Notes: a model not told the origin generated them from the letters alone. DNA of 64,000 bases from Rhodanobacter sp. DHG33 (GCF_014843005.1 NZ_JACYXM010000004.1:64530-128529); one strand, 5' to 3'; counted from the stretch's first letter, positions 43,098-52,879 are shown. Numbers and translations: made by a program.

Positions 43098-43475
43098 ATG
43101 CGCATATCGGCATCCGAAACGGATCGGGAATCACTCGAGCGGTTCGCGAAAGAAGCCGCGCTGCTTCTACAACGAGGGGATTTTGCCGTCCTCGCCGAAC
43201 GCTTTGGCTATGCCTTGGCTTATGGCAGAGCACCAGCCGATGCCATCGAAAGCGATCTCTGCAACAGATTGCCTGGGTGGGACAACGTAGAACGCCTGCC
43301 GTCTTACATCGACATCAAATACTTCAACAATGAGGCCACAAGCAGCACTGGGTTACTGGCGGCGATCGACTGCCAGACTTACCTGGCCGGCGATTCCTTA
43401 GTCCAATTTTCACTCGTTGTTACCGTGAAAGGATCGGAGCGATACATATCGCTTGAGAGCGTAGACCGCCTATAG
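43098..43475 (+). CDS. Hypothetical protein, 125 aa
   Basis: Not recognised. The protein begins with a charged helix (SETDRESLERFAKEAALLLQRGDFAVLAERFGYALAYG in outline) and ends in a beta-rich part (LVQFSLVVTVKGSERYISLESVDRL). No signal peptide or membrane segment; small size and acidic character are like many cytosolic immunity or accessory proteins, but no toxin gene is adjacent. Sequence is more AT-rich than the neighbours. It has the ATG 43098 with AAGGTGC just upstream. Confidence 0.6.
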   Translation: MRISASETDRESLERFAKEAALLLQRGDFAVLAERFGYALAYGRAPADAIESDLCNRLPGWDNVERLPSYIDIKYFNNEATSSTGLLAAIDCQTYLAGDSLVQFSLVVTVKGSERYISLESVDRL

Positions 43476-43567
43476 TCGTTTGAAGAAAAATTTCAGATTG
43501 GCGAACACCATCGGCAGACGCTAAGCCCACCCTTCCTCGAGGCTCATCGGCTTTTGGAGAGTATCGG

Positions 43568-44002
43568 ATGAACCCCTCCCGGCTTTTGCCATTTATCGCC
43601 GCCGCCTCTGCCCTGTTGGCGAGCGGGTACGCTGCTGGCGACGAACATCCAAACTGGAAGAGCGCCACTTACATCAGCGCATGGGGGCCGTGTCCACCGG
43701 GCGAAAACTGCGGTTCGGAGTGGCTGGCGGATCGTGCGACGCACAGCATCGTGCGGAAAGAAGGGTCGAAGGCCATGGCTCCTTACAAGCTGTCGGATCA
43801 GGAATGGATTCAGCTGGAAGCAATGATCAACGCGGCCAGGCAACAAGCCTCGACCTGCCCGCCTCCGCCCAACGATGTCTTCGAAACGCTGGAGGTAGTG
43901 GGCAGCGACGGCACCAAGCTTTCCTTGGATGTGACTGGCTGCGCATTCGATGGGAACGCCAACGCCGTAAAGACATTGGCGGCCTGGTTTCAAAACCATT
44001 GA
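43568..44002 (+). CDS. Hypothetical exported protein, 144 aa
   Basis: Signal peptide about 1-24 (LLPFIAAASALLASGYAAGDE). The mature part has four Cys (CPPGENCG, TCPPPP, TGCAF) that could form disulfides, and no recognised domain. Sequence around WLADRATHSIVRKEG and LSLDVTGCAFDGNAN is unremarkable. A GGAGAGTATCGG stretch lies before the ATG. Function unknown; periplasmic or secreted location is inferred from the signal. Confidence 0.68.
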   Translation: MNPSRLLPFIAAASALLASGYAAGDEHPNWKSATYISAWGPCPPGENCGSEWLADRATHSIVRKEGSKAMAPYKLSDQEWIQLEAMINAARQQASTCPPPPNDVFETLEVVGSDGTKLSLDVTGCAFDGNANAVKTLAAWFQNH

Positions 44003-44258
44003 TCGAGCCGAAGCCGGGCTTGCTCCCTGACCGAGAAGTCGATGGACCCAGGGCGCGGACTGGCGCGCTCATGACTTGCGGCGCCACCGCCCGCGACTCG
44101 GAATGGCCACTGCCCTTGGCAACGGCGAAAGGCATTGAGCCATCAGAGCGCCGACGAACGACGTTCGATGCCTCCCCAATATCCGTCTTGCCCCACCCAG
44201 GTCCCGCTTGCCACAGGGAAGGCATCCGTCGCCGCGGGCACGGCTACACTCGGCCCCG

Positions 44259-45374
44259 ATGAACATGCTTCCTCGCCAATCTTCGCCGGGTGTCCACGCC
44301 GACCACGAGGCGGTGTTCTCCCGTAAAAGCATGGCTGCGCTGTGGATCTTGTGGGCGGCTTTCTGGCTGCTCATGATCGGCACCGCCATCGAGGATCAGC
44401 TGCGCGATCCGCTTACTCGGTGGTGGCAGCCCATCCTGACAGAAGGGAGCTCGGCGCTGGTCTCGACCGGATGGATGTGGCTTGCGGTCCGTGCCCGTGG
44501 ACGCCATGCACGGTATCTGGACAAGCCCTTGCTCTGGTTTGCCAGTTATCTGCGCTGGCTGCCGTTGATCTTCGTCACGTGGATCACGGCCGTGTACGCG
44601 ATACGGTTCGGCGTTTACGCCGCCTTGGGCCGTACCTACGAACACTCAAGCTGGGGCTTCGTCGTTGTATACGAGAGCCTCAAAATTACGTACATCGCCG
44701 GACTGTGGCTAGGGGTGCTGTTCGGCATCGATTCCTACGGGCAATGGCAGCTCCAAGGGCGCCGCTTGCTGCACACGCAGAAAGCGCTGGCCGAAGCGCA
44801 GCTTGCACAGCTGCAGGGGCAACTGCGGCCGCATTTTCTGTTCAACGCACTCAATACCGTCTCGGCCCTGATGCATACGAATGTGGAGCGGGCCGACCGT
44901 CTGGTCGCGGCGCTGGGCGACCTGCTGCGCATCAGCCTCCGCTCCAATGAGCATGCCATGACGCCGCTAGCCGAGGAGCTGCGCACGCTCGAGCTGTATG
45001 CGGGCATCATGCACGAGCGGTTCCGGGATCGCGTGACGCTGGACTGGCAGATCGACTCAACCGTTCTCGATATCCCCGTTCCGGCGCTGCTGCTGCAGCC
45101 CTTGCTCGAGAATGCGTTCAAGCACGGCGTCGAGCGCACGGTGGCGCCCGTGCACATCCTCATCGGCGCACGCCGCGACAACGGCTCCCTGGAAATCGTC
45201 GTCAGCAACTCAGGCTCCACGCTGGCGCCGGAGCACCGCGACGGCGTGGGATTCCGCAACTGCCGAGAGCGGCTGGGCATCATCTACGGCGACGCGGCAT
45301 CCCTGCTCGTCCGCAACGAGGGCGACGGCGTTGCCGCGCGCGTCTCCCTGCCGCTCGCGGAGAGCCTTCCGTGA
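44259..45374 (+). CDS. LytS-type sensor histidine kinase
   Basis: 371 residues. Four hydrophobic segments in the N-terminal 170 residues form the membrane sensor. The His_kinase (PF06580) H-box is QLRPHFLFNALNTVSALMH (phosphorylated His about 191), followed by a HATPase_c domain with VPALLLQPLLENAFKHGVE (N-box) and GVGFRNCRERLGIIYG (G-box). This is the AlgZ/YehU/LytS type. The stop overlaps the response-regulator start by GTGA, so the two are coupled. Signal unknown; the neighbouring permease genes are a possible target or source. Confidence 0.92.
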   Translation: MNMLPRQSSPGVHADHEAVFSRKSMAALWILWAAFWLLMIGTAIEDQLRDPLTRWWQPILTEGSSALVSTGWMWLAVRARGRHARYLDKPLLWFASYLRWLPLIFVTWITAVYAIRFGVYAALGRTYEHSSWGFVVVYESLKITYIAGLWLGVLFGIDSYGQWQLQGRRLLHTQKALAEAQLAQLQGQLRPHFLFNALNTVSALMHTNVERADRLVAALGDLLRISLRSNEHAMTPLAEELRTLELYAGIMHERFRDRVTLDWQIDSTVLDIPVPALLLQPLLENAFKHGVERTVAPVHILIGARRDNGSLEIVVSNSGSTLAPEHRDGVGFRNCRERLGIIYGDAASLLVRNEGDGVAARVSLPLAESLP

Positions 45375-46111
45375 TCCGCGCCGTGATCGCCGACGACGAG
45401 GCGCCGGCGCGCGAGAAGCTCGAACGCTGGGTCGCCGAGCAACCGGGCATGACCGTGGTGGGATCCGCCGAGGACGGCCTGTCCGCGGCGCAGTGCATCG
45501 AACGGCTTCGCCCGGATGTGGCCTTTCTCGATGTGCAGATGCCCACGCTGTCGGGGCTCCAGGTCGCAGCGCAGCTCGAGCCGTCGAGCGCGCCGCTGAT
45601 CGTGTTCGTGACCGCGTTCGACGAACACGCGGTGAATGCGTTCGACCTCAATGCAATCGACTATCTGCTCAAGCCCTATGACCGGGACCGCTTCGCGCGC
45701 ACCGTGCAGCGTGTCAGGGAACGTCTGGACATTCACGAGTCCGGCGCCGCCGCGGTGGCGATCGGACGGGCCCAGGCGCCTACTTGCGAGCGTCTGCTCG
45801 TACCGGATGGCGAACGGCTGCAGCTGATCGATGCGGCATCCGTCGAATGGCTGGAAGCCGACGACAACTACGTCCACGTCCACACTTCCGCGCGCAGCTA
45901 TCTGCTGCGCAGGACATTGCAGGACCTGCTGTCGCAGCTGGGCGAACAGCGCTTCGTGCGCGTGCACAAGTCGGCTGCCGTGAACCTCGGCGCCATCGGA
46001 TCGCTCACGCCCCTCTTCAAGGGCGACTACGAAATCCACCTGCACAACGGCCGCATGGTCCGGCTCAGCCGCCGATACCGCGAAGCGCTGTTCGCCCGCA
46101 TGGGCGGATAG
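45371..46111 (+). CDS. LytTR-family response regulator
   Basis: 246 residues, GTG start overlapping the kinase stop. The receiver domain (1-120) has the acidic pair DDE at 8-10, phospho-acceptor Asp54 in FLDVQMP, FVTAF and LLKPYD. The LytTR DNA-binding domain occupies about 145-245 (VEWLEADDNYVHVHTSARSYLLRRTLQDLLSQL; FVRVHKSAAVNLGAI; SRRYREAL). It would activate genes by binding direct-repeat sites; no target site was identified. Immediate downstream genes are ABC permeases (183 bases away). Confidence 0.94.
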   Translation: MIRAVIADDEAPAREKLERWVAEQPGMTVVGSAEDGLSAAQCIERLRPDVAFLDVQMPTLSGLQVAAQLEPSSAPLIVFVTAFDEHAVNAFDLNAIDYLLKPYDRDRFARTVQRVRERLDIHESGAAAVAIGRAQAPTCERLLVPDGERLQLIDAASVEWLEADDNYVHVHTSARSYLLRRTLQDLLSQLGEQRFVRVHKSAAVNLGAIGSLTPLFKGDYEIHLHNGRMVRLSRRYREALFARMGG

Positions 46112-46293
46112 CGTCCGCTTCGCCACGCCCCCGTCTCCGCTCACCCCCAATCTGCTGCCGACTCATCGCGGGCGGATCAGGCTGCTGCCTGTCGCCCGGC
46201 ACGCACATCGCCGCTTCCATCGGCGGCGATGCGAAACGTGCGGGCTAGCCAAGCTCCGACCGGGGCATCGGAAGCGATACGAGGAGGAAAGGA

Positions 46294-47592
46294 ATGTTCG
46301 GCTACTACTTCGACCTCGCCGTGCACAGCCTGCGGCGCAACAAGGTGCTCACTGCGCTGATGGTGCTGGCCATTGCGCTGGGCATCGGCGCCAGCATGAC
46401 CACGCTGACCGTCTTGCACGTGCTGTCCGGCAACCCGTTGCCGGGGCGCAGTAGCACGCTGTATGTGCCGCAGCTCGATCCGCGCGACATGGGCGACTAT
46501 CAGGCACAGGGCGAACCGCCGGATCAGGTCACCTGGATCGACGGCATGAACCTGTTGCAGGCGAAGCGGGCAGACCATCAGGCACTGATGACCGGCGGCT
46601 CGGTGGCCATCCAGCCGGCGCAGGCCGCGCTCGATCCGTTCTACGAAACCGCGCGCTACACCACGGCCGATTTCTTTCCCATGTTCGGCGTGCCGTTCCA
46701 ATACGGCCACGGCTGGGGCGTCTCCGAAGACGCGGACAGCGCGGCCGTGGTGGTAATCAGCAGCAAGCTCAACGACAAGTTGTTCGGCGGCAGCGACAGC
46801 AGCGGACGGATGCTGCGCGTCGAGGGCCACGCCTTGCGCATCATCGGCGTGCTGGGCGACTGGCGGCCGAACCCGCATTTCTACGACCTCAACGTGAAGA
46901 ACTATGGCGGCAGCGAAGGCGTCTACCTGCCGTTGTCCACCTCGCAGGCTTTGCATCTGGCGCATCTCGGAGGCGCCAATTGCTGGGGCAATGGCGGCGC
47001 CGACGCCACGCCCACGGCACCGTGCGTGTGGCTGCAGTTCTGGGTGCAGCTGGACACGCCGGAGCAGACCGCCACGTACCGGCAGTTCCTGATCCACTAC
47101 TCGCAAGAGCAGAAATCGCTGGGCCGCTTCCAGCGCCCGCCGAACGTACGCCTACGCAACCTGATGCAGTGGCTGGATTACGAACAGGTCGTGCCCGGCG
47201 ACGTGCAGCTGCAGACCTGGCTGGCGCTGGGTTTCCTGCTCGTCTGCCTGGTCAACACGGTGGGCCTGATGCTGGCCAAGTTCCTGCGCCGCTCCGCCGA
47301 ACTGGGTGTGCGCCGCGCACTGGGTGCATCGCGGCGTGCGCTGTTCATGCAGCTGCTGGTGGAGTCCGGCGTGATCGGCGTTGCCGGTGGCCTGGGCGGC
47401 CTGCTGCTGGCGTATCTGGGGCTGTGGCTGGTGCGCCGGCAACCGACGGACTACGCGCCGCTGGCGCATCTGGATGGCGCGATGCTGCTGATGACCTTTC
47501 TTCTCGCGATAGGCGCCAGCCTGCTCGCTGGCGGCCTGCCAGCCTGGCGCGCCTGTCGCATCGCCCCCGGCCTGCAACTGAAGAGTCCCTGA
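46294..47592 (+). CDS. MacB-type ABC transporter permease (first of pair)
   Basis: 432 residues. An N-terminal membrane helix (about 18-42, NKVLTALMVLAIALGIGAS) and a large periplasmic MacB_PCD domain (about 45-285) are followed by three C-terminal helices of the FtsX fold (VQLQTWLALGFLLVCLVNTVGLMLAKFLRRSAELGVRRALGASRRALFMQLLVESGVIG). ELGVRRALGAS is the family signature. A strong Shine-Dalgarno GAGGAGGAAAGG precedes it. No ATP-binding or adaptor gene is adjacent in the window. Its stop is 1 base before the next gene. Confidence 0.9.
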   Translation: MFGYYFDLAVHSLRRNKVLTALMVLAIALGIGASMTTLTVLHVLSGNPLPGRSSTLYVPQLDPRDMGDYQAQGEPPDQVTWIDGMNLLQAKRADHQALMTGGSVAIQPAQAALDPFYETARYTTADFFPMFGVPFQYGHGWGVSEDADSAAVVVISSKLNDKLFGGSDSSGRMLRVEGHALRIIGVLGDWRPNPHFYDLNVKNYGGSEGVYLPLSTSQALHLAHLGGANCWGNGGADATPTAPCVWLQFWVQLDTPEQTATYRQFLIHYSQEQKSLGRFQRPPNVRLRNLMQWLDYEQVVPGDVQLQTWLALGFLLVCLVNTVGLMLAKFLRRSAELGVRRALGASRRALFMQLLVESGVIGVAGGLGGLLLAYLGLWLVRRQPTDYAPLAHLDGAMLLMTFLLAIGASLLAGGLPAWRACRIAPGLQLKSP

Positions 47593-47593
47593 G

Positions 47594-48826
47594 ATGGATA
47601 TCCGACCGATACTCTCCACCCTCAACCGGCACAGGATCACCACCTGCCTGCTGGTGCTGCAGATCGCGCTGACCTGCGCCATCGTGTGCAACGCGGTGTT
47701 CCTGATCCATCAACGCCTGCAGCAGATGGACATCGCCAGCGGCGTTGCCGAACACGAACTCGTGCAGATCCGCTTTGCGTACATCGGCGATCGGCCGGAT
47801 GCCTACGCGCAGGCGCAAACCGATCTCGCGACATTGCGGCAGGTCGCCGGGGTGCAGTCGGTGGCGCTGGCCAACCAACTGCCGCTGAGCGGCGAAGACA
47901 TGTCCAGCAGCGGCCTCAAGCTGCACCCGCACCAGCAACAGAATTCGCTGGAGGCGGCGAGCTACTACGGCCAGAACCTGCTGCCCACACTGGGCGTGCG
48001 GCTGATTTCGGGGCGCGATTTCCAGCCCGATGAACTGCTCGACCTGAAAGCCGTGATGCCTGCGCTGCACGGCGGCGACATGAAAAACCTGCCGCACACC
48101 GTGATCGTCGCCCAGGCGGTCGCCGCGCGCCTGTGGCCAGGCGAGAACGCATTGGGGAAGACGATCTACGTGGGCGACGACATACCGCTGCAGGTGATCG
48201 GCGTGAGCGCGCCACTGGCGCGGCCGGACAACCTGCAGATGGGCGCCCAGTACAGCGTCGTGCTGCCAATACGCCTGACCGCGACGGAAGGGGGAAGCTA
48301 CGTGATCCGCACCGCTCCGGGGGATCGCGAACGTGTGCTGAGATCCGCGTTGGCCGCACTCAAGCAACTCGACCCCGATCGCATCGTGCTGGAGCAGCGC
48401 ACCTATGACGAACTGCGCCATGGGTTCTTCGAGAACGATCGTGCCATGGCAGGCATGCTGGCAGGCGTCATCATAGCGCTGCTCATCGTCACCGCGCTGG
48501 GCATCGCGGGACTATCCAGTTTCTGGGTCGGACAACGCCGCCGCACCATCGGCGTGCGTCGCGCGCTGGGCGCCACGCGCAGCGACATCCTGCATTACTT
48601 CCAGACCGAGAACTTCCTGCTGGCGACGATCGGTATCGCGCTGGGCATGGCGCTGGCTTACGGCATCAACCTGCTATTGATGATGCACTACGAATTGCCG
48701 CGGCTGCCGGGCGTCTACTTGCCGGTTGGCGCACTGGCACTATGGACTATCGGCCAGCTCGCCGTGTTAGGCCCAGCGCTTCGTGCTTCGCACGTACCGC
48801 CTGTAGTGGCAACGAGGAGCGTGTGA
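47594..48826 (+). CDS. MacB-type ABC transporter permease (second of pair)
   Basis: 410 residues of the same architecture: an N-terminal helix (HRITTCLLVLQIALTCAIVCNAVFL), a MacB periplasmic domain with LANQLPLSGEDMSS and RLISGRDFQPDELLD, and FtsX helices with RRTIGVRRALGATRSDILHYFQTENFLLATIGIALGMALAY. The two permeases would form a heterodimer. Without a visible ATPase or membrane-fusion partner the exported substrate cannot be inferred. Probably regulated by the adjacent LytS/LytTR system. Confidence 0.9.
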   Translation: MDIRPILSTLNRHRITTCLLVLQIALTCAIVCNAVFLIHQRLQQMDIASGVAEHELVQIRFAYIGDRPDAYAQAQTDLATLRQVAGVQSVALANQLPLSGEDMSSSGLKLHPHQQQNSLEAASYYGQNLLPTLGVRLISGRDFQPDELLDLKAVMPALHGGDMKNLPHTVIVAQAVAARLWPGENALGKTIYVGDDIPLQVIGVSAPLARPDNLQMGAQYSVVLPIRLTATEGGSYVIRTAPGDRERVLRSALAALKQLDPDRIVLEQRTYDELRHGFFENDRAMAGMLAGVIIALLIVTALGIAGLSSFWVGQRRRTIGVRRALGATRSDILHYFQTENFLLATIGIALGMALAYGINLLLMMHYELPRLPGVYLPVGALALWTIGQLAVLGPALRASHVPPVVATRSV

Positions 48827-49188
48827 GCCGTTCCCTTTCCCTCCGGTGAAGGCCATGCGACCGGTACGAAAGAAGAGGCATCGTGCAACAGCACGCGTGT
48901 CGCGACAGGCCCACCCGCGAAGTACAGGCTGATCGGACTCCGTGGCTGAGCCGATCTACTTTCAATGTGACTGGCTAATTCGGCTTGTTGGCTAGAGCAG
49001 TCGCATAGGCTGATCGAGGTGTCCACTTTCGACCCAAAGCGGACACTTTTATATCGAGACGTCCACCCCGATGTCGCTTGCGACTGGCACCGCTAAAATG
49101 AAAACGGCGGTAGTTTGACCTGCTGACCAAGTCGGTAATAGGGTTTATGCCCATGTCGGCGGGCGGATGCGGCCATGAAGAAATCGCC
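48827..49188. other. Intergenic region containing palindromic repeat copy A
   Basis: 362 bases; no gene seen. Contains the repeat at 49020-49045. Confidence 0.6.
49020..49045 (+). repeat. Palindromic repeat TGTCCGCTTTCGACCC-type, copy A
   Basis: TGTCCACTTTCGACCCAAAG and onward to CGGACA: 9-bp arms around CGACCC, one arm mismatch. One of six copies in the window. Confidence 0.8.
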
Positions 49189-50271
49189 ATGACGCTCGGG
49201 GGACTTGGGCTCAATCTGCACGCGAATCGAAAGCGATTCATCCTTGCCCTTTCCCTCGCGGCGGGCTTGGTTGTCTGCCTGAGCAGCGCGGCGGATGTGC
49301 AATCCTCGTCGGCACCAGCGCCGACATCGAGCACGGCAGTCACACTCGCGCCAGTGGTGGTCACCGGTGTCCTGCCCGGCCCCGCCCTGTGGAAGGTGAG
49401 CAAGGGAAACCACGTCATGTGGGTGCTCGGCCTTACGTCGCCGGTGCCAAAGAACATGCAGTGGAAGTCGGCGGATGTCGAGAGCCGGATTGCTGCATCG
49501 CAAGCGGTGTTGAAGCTGCCAAGCCTGAAGATCGGCGTGCCAACGAATTTCTACCTCGACTCGATGATGCCGACCGACAATTCGATCATGCCACCGCCCC
49601 AGGAGTTCGGAACGAATCCCGATCATCAGACCTTGCGGGACGTGCTGACACCGGAGCTCTACCGGCACTGGTTGGCTCAGAAAACCAGGTATCTCAAAGG
49701 CGACAGCCGCGTGGAGCGCTTGCGGCCGATTCTGGCGGGGCACGAACTTTATGAGGCCGCGCTAACGCACTACGGACTGGTCGATGACTACGGCGTGGAG
49801 AACATCGTCTACAAGATCGCCACACACGACAGAGTCCAGGCCGTCGAGACCTCGTACCATCTTTTGCTGAAAGACCCGCACGACACCATCCGCACCTTGA
49901 GCGAAACATCGCTGAACGATCAGCGCTGCCTGCGCGACGTACTGGACGCACTCGATCACGATCTTGCCCAGGCGACGGTACGAGCGAATGCGTGGGCGAC
50001 GGGCGATATCGGCATGCTTCGGTCGATCATGTCGCAAGCGCAGGAGGACTCGTGCCTGTCGACGCTGGACGACTCGCAATTCGCCAGGGCGCTCGGAATC
50101 AACGACATCGAAGGCCGCGTCAGGGAAAACTGGATCGATAGCGCGGAGCATGCGATCGATAAAAATCAGCGGACTTTTGCAGTGCTGCCTATGCATGAGT
50201 TGCTTGCGCCAGATGGTTATCTGAGCGTACTGCGTTCCGATGGTTATAGCGTGCAGGCGCCGAGTGAGTGA
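49189..50271 (+). CDS. TraB/GumN-family exported protein
   Basis: 360 residues. After a hydrophobic N-terminal segment (RFILALSLAAGLVVCLSSA) the family core starts with PALWKVSKGNHVMWVLGLTSPVPKNMQWKSADVESRIAASQAVL, resembling the GumN/TraB pattern WKVS.GdHv.wvlGt..P.Pk.m.W. A C-terminal KNQRTFAVLPMHELLAPDGYLSVLRSDGYSV contains the second family motif. GumN lies at the end of xanthan clusters, but the family has no established biochemical role. The ATG at 49189 was preferred; 49147 is an in-frame alternative. Repeats flank the gene on both sides. Confidence 0.82.
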   Translation: MTLGGLGLNLHANRKRFILALSLAAGLVVCLSSAADVQSSSAPAPTSSTAVTLAPVVVTGVLPGPALWKVSKGNHVMWVLGLTSPVPKNMQWKSADVESRIAASQAVLKLPSLKIGVPTNFYLDSMMPTDNSIMPPPQEFGTNPDHQTLRDVLTPELYRHWLAQKTRYLKGDSRVERLRPILAGHELYEAALTHYGLVDDYGVENIVYKIATHDRVQAVETSYHLLLKDPHDTIRTLSETSLNDQRCLRDVLDALDHDLAQATVRANAWATGDIGMLRSIMSQAQEDSCLSTLDDSQFARALGINDIEGRVRENWIDSAEHAIDKNQRTFAVLPMHELLAPDGYLSVLRSDGYSVQAPSE

Positions 50272-50575
50272 CCAGCACGCTGTTTGCCGGGCAGGCTGAC
50301 ACCTTCCACCTGCAGGAAACAGGATCGCCTTGGTTCTGGCGGCGCTCATCGTCGCCTGCACCGCATGGGACCTGTCGATCCCTTTTACTTCAGAGCGAGT
50401 ATGTCCGCTTTCGACCCGAAGCGGGCTTCGCAGTTGCCAGGGCTTTCATCGAAGACTGTACGAAGCGTGTTCAGACGCCGCTTCATCGTTAGAGACTTTC
50501 GCACAGCGCCACAAGCCGAAGGCCAAATGGCTACCCCGTGCAATTCACGACAATGGTCCGATCGGCGCGGCCATT
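50272..50575. other. Intergenic region containing repeat copy B
   Basis: 304 bases between convergent genes. It holds the palindromic repeat at 50402-50427; otherwise no gene or RNA signal. Confidence 0.6.
50402..50427 (+). repeat. Palindromic repeat, copy B
   Basis: TGTCCGCTTTCGACCCGAAG followed by CGGGCT; centre CGACCC, two changes in the right arm. Confidence 0.78.
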
Positions 50576-51577
50576 TCACCTATCGCGTGACGCTGTCGCC
50601 ATGGCACAGGGCAAACGGCCCGCCTGCATTGCATGGAATTCGATGGACAGACCAAGGTCGTCCTGCGTAGGCGCCAGGAAGGATTCGCCAGACAGGCCGC
50701 GATAGGTCGCCAGCTTGCCTTCGTAACCACGCTCGACCCAGCGTCGTGCGCGCTCGAGGTCGACCACCCCGAAGCTGACACCCAGAATGCGCGGGCCGCC
50801 TGCCATGACTCGCTCGGCGAGGCCATTGCCATCGGGCTGAAGCGCCAGCAGCGCGGTTGGCCCGACCGGTATGCAGTATCCCTTCGCGCCGACCTGCGGC
50901 AACTTCACCGGCACCGCGTGGCCGAAGCCCATCTTTTCCAGCTGCTGGCGGTCGGCATCGGCGTCGCCAGACACCAGCCATATCGACGAAAGCTCGCGCG
51001 CGCCGTTGGGGTGCTCGCGCGTCAGGCGGTAGTCGTCGGCATTGGCAGGATCGAACTGATCGGGGGCGTAGCCCGCGGCGTAGTCGATGAAGAAGGTATT
51101 GCTGGACAACGGCGCGCGATCGAACGCGAACAGGCGCCAGCCCGGCTTCGCACTGTCCGGGCCGGAGAAGAAAGGCGTGACGGCGTAATGCAGCGCCTGC
51201 AGCGAAGCGTGGATGGTATCCAGCGACGAAGTGCGGAAACCGAACGTGCGCGAACCAGGCCCACCCTTCAGAGCCTCTTGATCCTGCTTCATGCCCGGAT
51301 CGAACGCGGGGTCCGGACGAGTGATGCCGAGCAGCTCGATGAAGCTGCTGTCCGAGAACCGGATATAGCGATTGGCCACGCCACCGGGATCGTGCCCCGG
51401 GCGAACCTGGAAACCCAGCTTGACGGCCATGATCGAGGTGACCTGATCGATCCCCCGCCCCCACAGCAGGATGTGATCCAGCCGTGTACCGGCAGTCGTC
51501 GGCGCAGGTGCCGTCGTGGCGGCCTGCACGGCGCCGGCACACAGAAGCCATGCGGAAAGAAGCGGAATCAGGCGCAT
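50576..51577 (-). CDS. Exported VOC-family protein (glyoxalase_3-like)
   Basis: 333 residues with a signal peptide (MRLIPLLSAWLLCAGAVQA). The mature part opens with RLDHILLWGRGIDQVTSIMAVKLGFQV, typical of the two-domain glyoxalase-like family, and has a second VOC-like half with GVSFGVVDLERARRWVERGYEGKLATYRG and SFLAPTQDDLGLSIEFHA. Export of a VOC protein is unusual because most are cytosolic. The start at 51577 has AGGA 6 bases upstream and gives an ideal signal; the in-frame extension to 51694 lacks one. Confidence 0.83.
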   Translation of the reverse strand: MRLIPLLSAWLLCAGAVQAATTAPAPTTAGTRLDHILLWGRGIDQVTSIMAVKLGFQVRPGHDPGGVANRYIRFSDSSFIELLGITRPDPAFDPGMKQDQEALKGGPGSRTFGFRTSSLDTIHASLQALHYAVTPFFSGPDSAKPGWRLFAFDRAPLSSNTFFIDYAAGYAPDQFDPANADDYRLTREHPNGARELSSIWLVSGDADADRQQLEKMGFGHAVPVKLPQVGAKGYCIPVGPTALLALQPDGNGLAERVMAGGPRILGVSFGVVDLERARRWVERGYEGKLATYRGLSGESFLAPTQDDLGLSIEFHAMQAGRLPCAMATASRDR

Positions 51578-51798
51578 GCGAATCCTCACGTGAAGAACGG
51601 TTTCCTTGCGTCGGCCACGAACCTCATGACGCTCGCGCCCACAGCTATCGATGCCGGACGACCGGCCGCCCGGTGAACAGGGCATTCGAAGCAAGCCGGC
51701 CGCCCTGCTCTTTTATCGATGCTCGGACCGCCGCCCGCAAGGACAATTTCCGGACAAAAACAGTCAACGCAGAAAAGGCTTGCCGACCGTTGCCGCCG

Positions 51799-52761
51799 TC
51801 AGGCTCCGGCACTGCGCCGCAACGACTGGGGCGACGCGCCGAAGGCACGCACGAAGGCGCGACGCATGCGACTCGCATCGCCGAAACCGGTCGAGGCGGC
51901 AATGTGGTCCAGGTTGAGATGGCTCGTCTCGACCGCGACGCGCGCGGCTTCCAGCCGCAGACCTTCCACGACCTTCGCCGGCGTCGCACCGATGTCCGCC
52001 GCGAAGGCGCGTGCAAAATGCCGGGGACTCATCGCCGCGCGTTCGGCCAGCCGCTCGATCGTCATGGGCTCGGCCAGGCGCGCGCGCATCCAGCGGATCA
52101 GGTCACCGAACCGCCCGGTCTTGCCGCCCTGCTCCACCAGCACCGAATACTGCGACTGACCCACGTGCCGCCGCTGATGCACGACGAGCTGCTGGGCCGC
52201 GCGACGTGCAATGCCGGGGCCGAGGTCGTCTTCCACCAGCGCCAGCGCCAGATCGATCCCCGCGGAAATGCCCGCCGAGGTCCACACATCCCCGTCCCTG
52301 ACGAACATCCGGTCGGCGTCGAGCCGCACGTTGGGATAGCGCAACCGGAAACCTTCGGCCGCCGCCCAGTGCGTGGTGGCGCGGCGATCGTCCAGCAGCC
52401 CGGCCTCCGCAAGGAAGAACGCGCCCGAGCAGACGCCCGCCACGCGGCGCCACGCATCGCCGACCAGCCACGCCACGATGCCGGCCTGGCTTTCCTCGAG
52501 CTGGGCCAGATTGCCGCCCGCCACGATGACCGTATCGAAATGCCCCGATTCCATCGGCGCGGCGGCCAGGCAGACGCCCGACGAACTGCGCACGATGCCT
52601 CCACCCGGAGCCACCACGTGGATCGCATAACTGTCCGGCCGGAAGCGCTCCGCCATCTCGAACACGGCCACCGGGCCGGCGGCATCCAGCAACTGAAACC
52701 CGGGGAAAACGACGATGGCGATTTCGCGTCGCATGGCGGCCGTCGCATGACTAGATTCCAT
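51799..52761 (-). CDS. GlxA-type regulator: DJ-1/PfpI domain plus AraC HTH
   Basis: 320 residues. The N-terminal DJ-1/PfpI-like domain (about 14-180) has IAIVVFPGFQLLDAAGPVAVFEMAE and the nucleophile elbow AGVCSGAFFLAEAGLL. The C-terminal AraC domain (about 215-320) has MTIERLAERAAMSPRHFARAFAADIGATPAKVVEGLRLEAARVAVE and a second HTH with IAASTGFGDASRMRRAFVRAFGASPQSLRR. Such regulators bind small metabolites; targets unknown. Divergent from an exported VOC gene (118 bases) and upstream of another on the same strand. The start is 52761 or 52734. Confidence 0.9.
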   Translation of the reverse strand: MESSHATAAMRREIAIVVFPGFQLLDAAGPVAVFEMAERFRPDSYAIHVVAPGGGIVRSSSGVCLAAAPMESGHFDTVIVAGGNLAQLEESQAGIVAWLVGDAWRRVAGVCSGAFFLAEAGLLDDRRATTHWAAAEGFRLRYPNVRLDADRMFVRDGDVWTSAGISAGIDLALALVEDDLGPGIARRAAQQLVVHQRRHVGQSQYSVLVEQGGKTGRFGDLIRWMRARLAEPMTIERLAERAAMSPRHFARAFAADIGATPAKVVEGLRLEAARVAVETSHLNLDHIAASTGFGDASRMRRAFVRAFGASPQSLRRSAGA

Positions 52762-52879
52762 GTCCGGAAATTGGCGTAACTGTGGCGCGGGCGTCAAGGT
52801 GACTGATGGCCTCTTTCGGCCCGGCGCGCACGGGCCGGCATGTCAGAATGAGCCGGCCAACCAACGGGGGAGGACTGGG

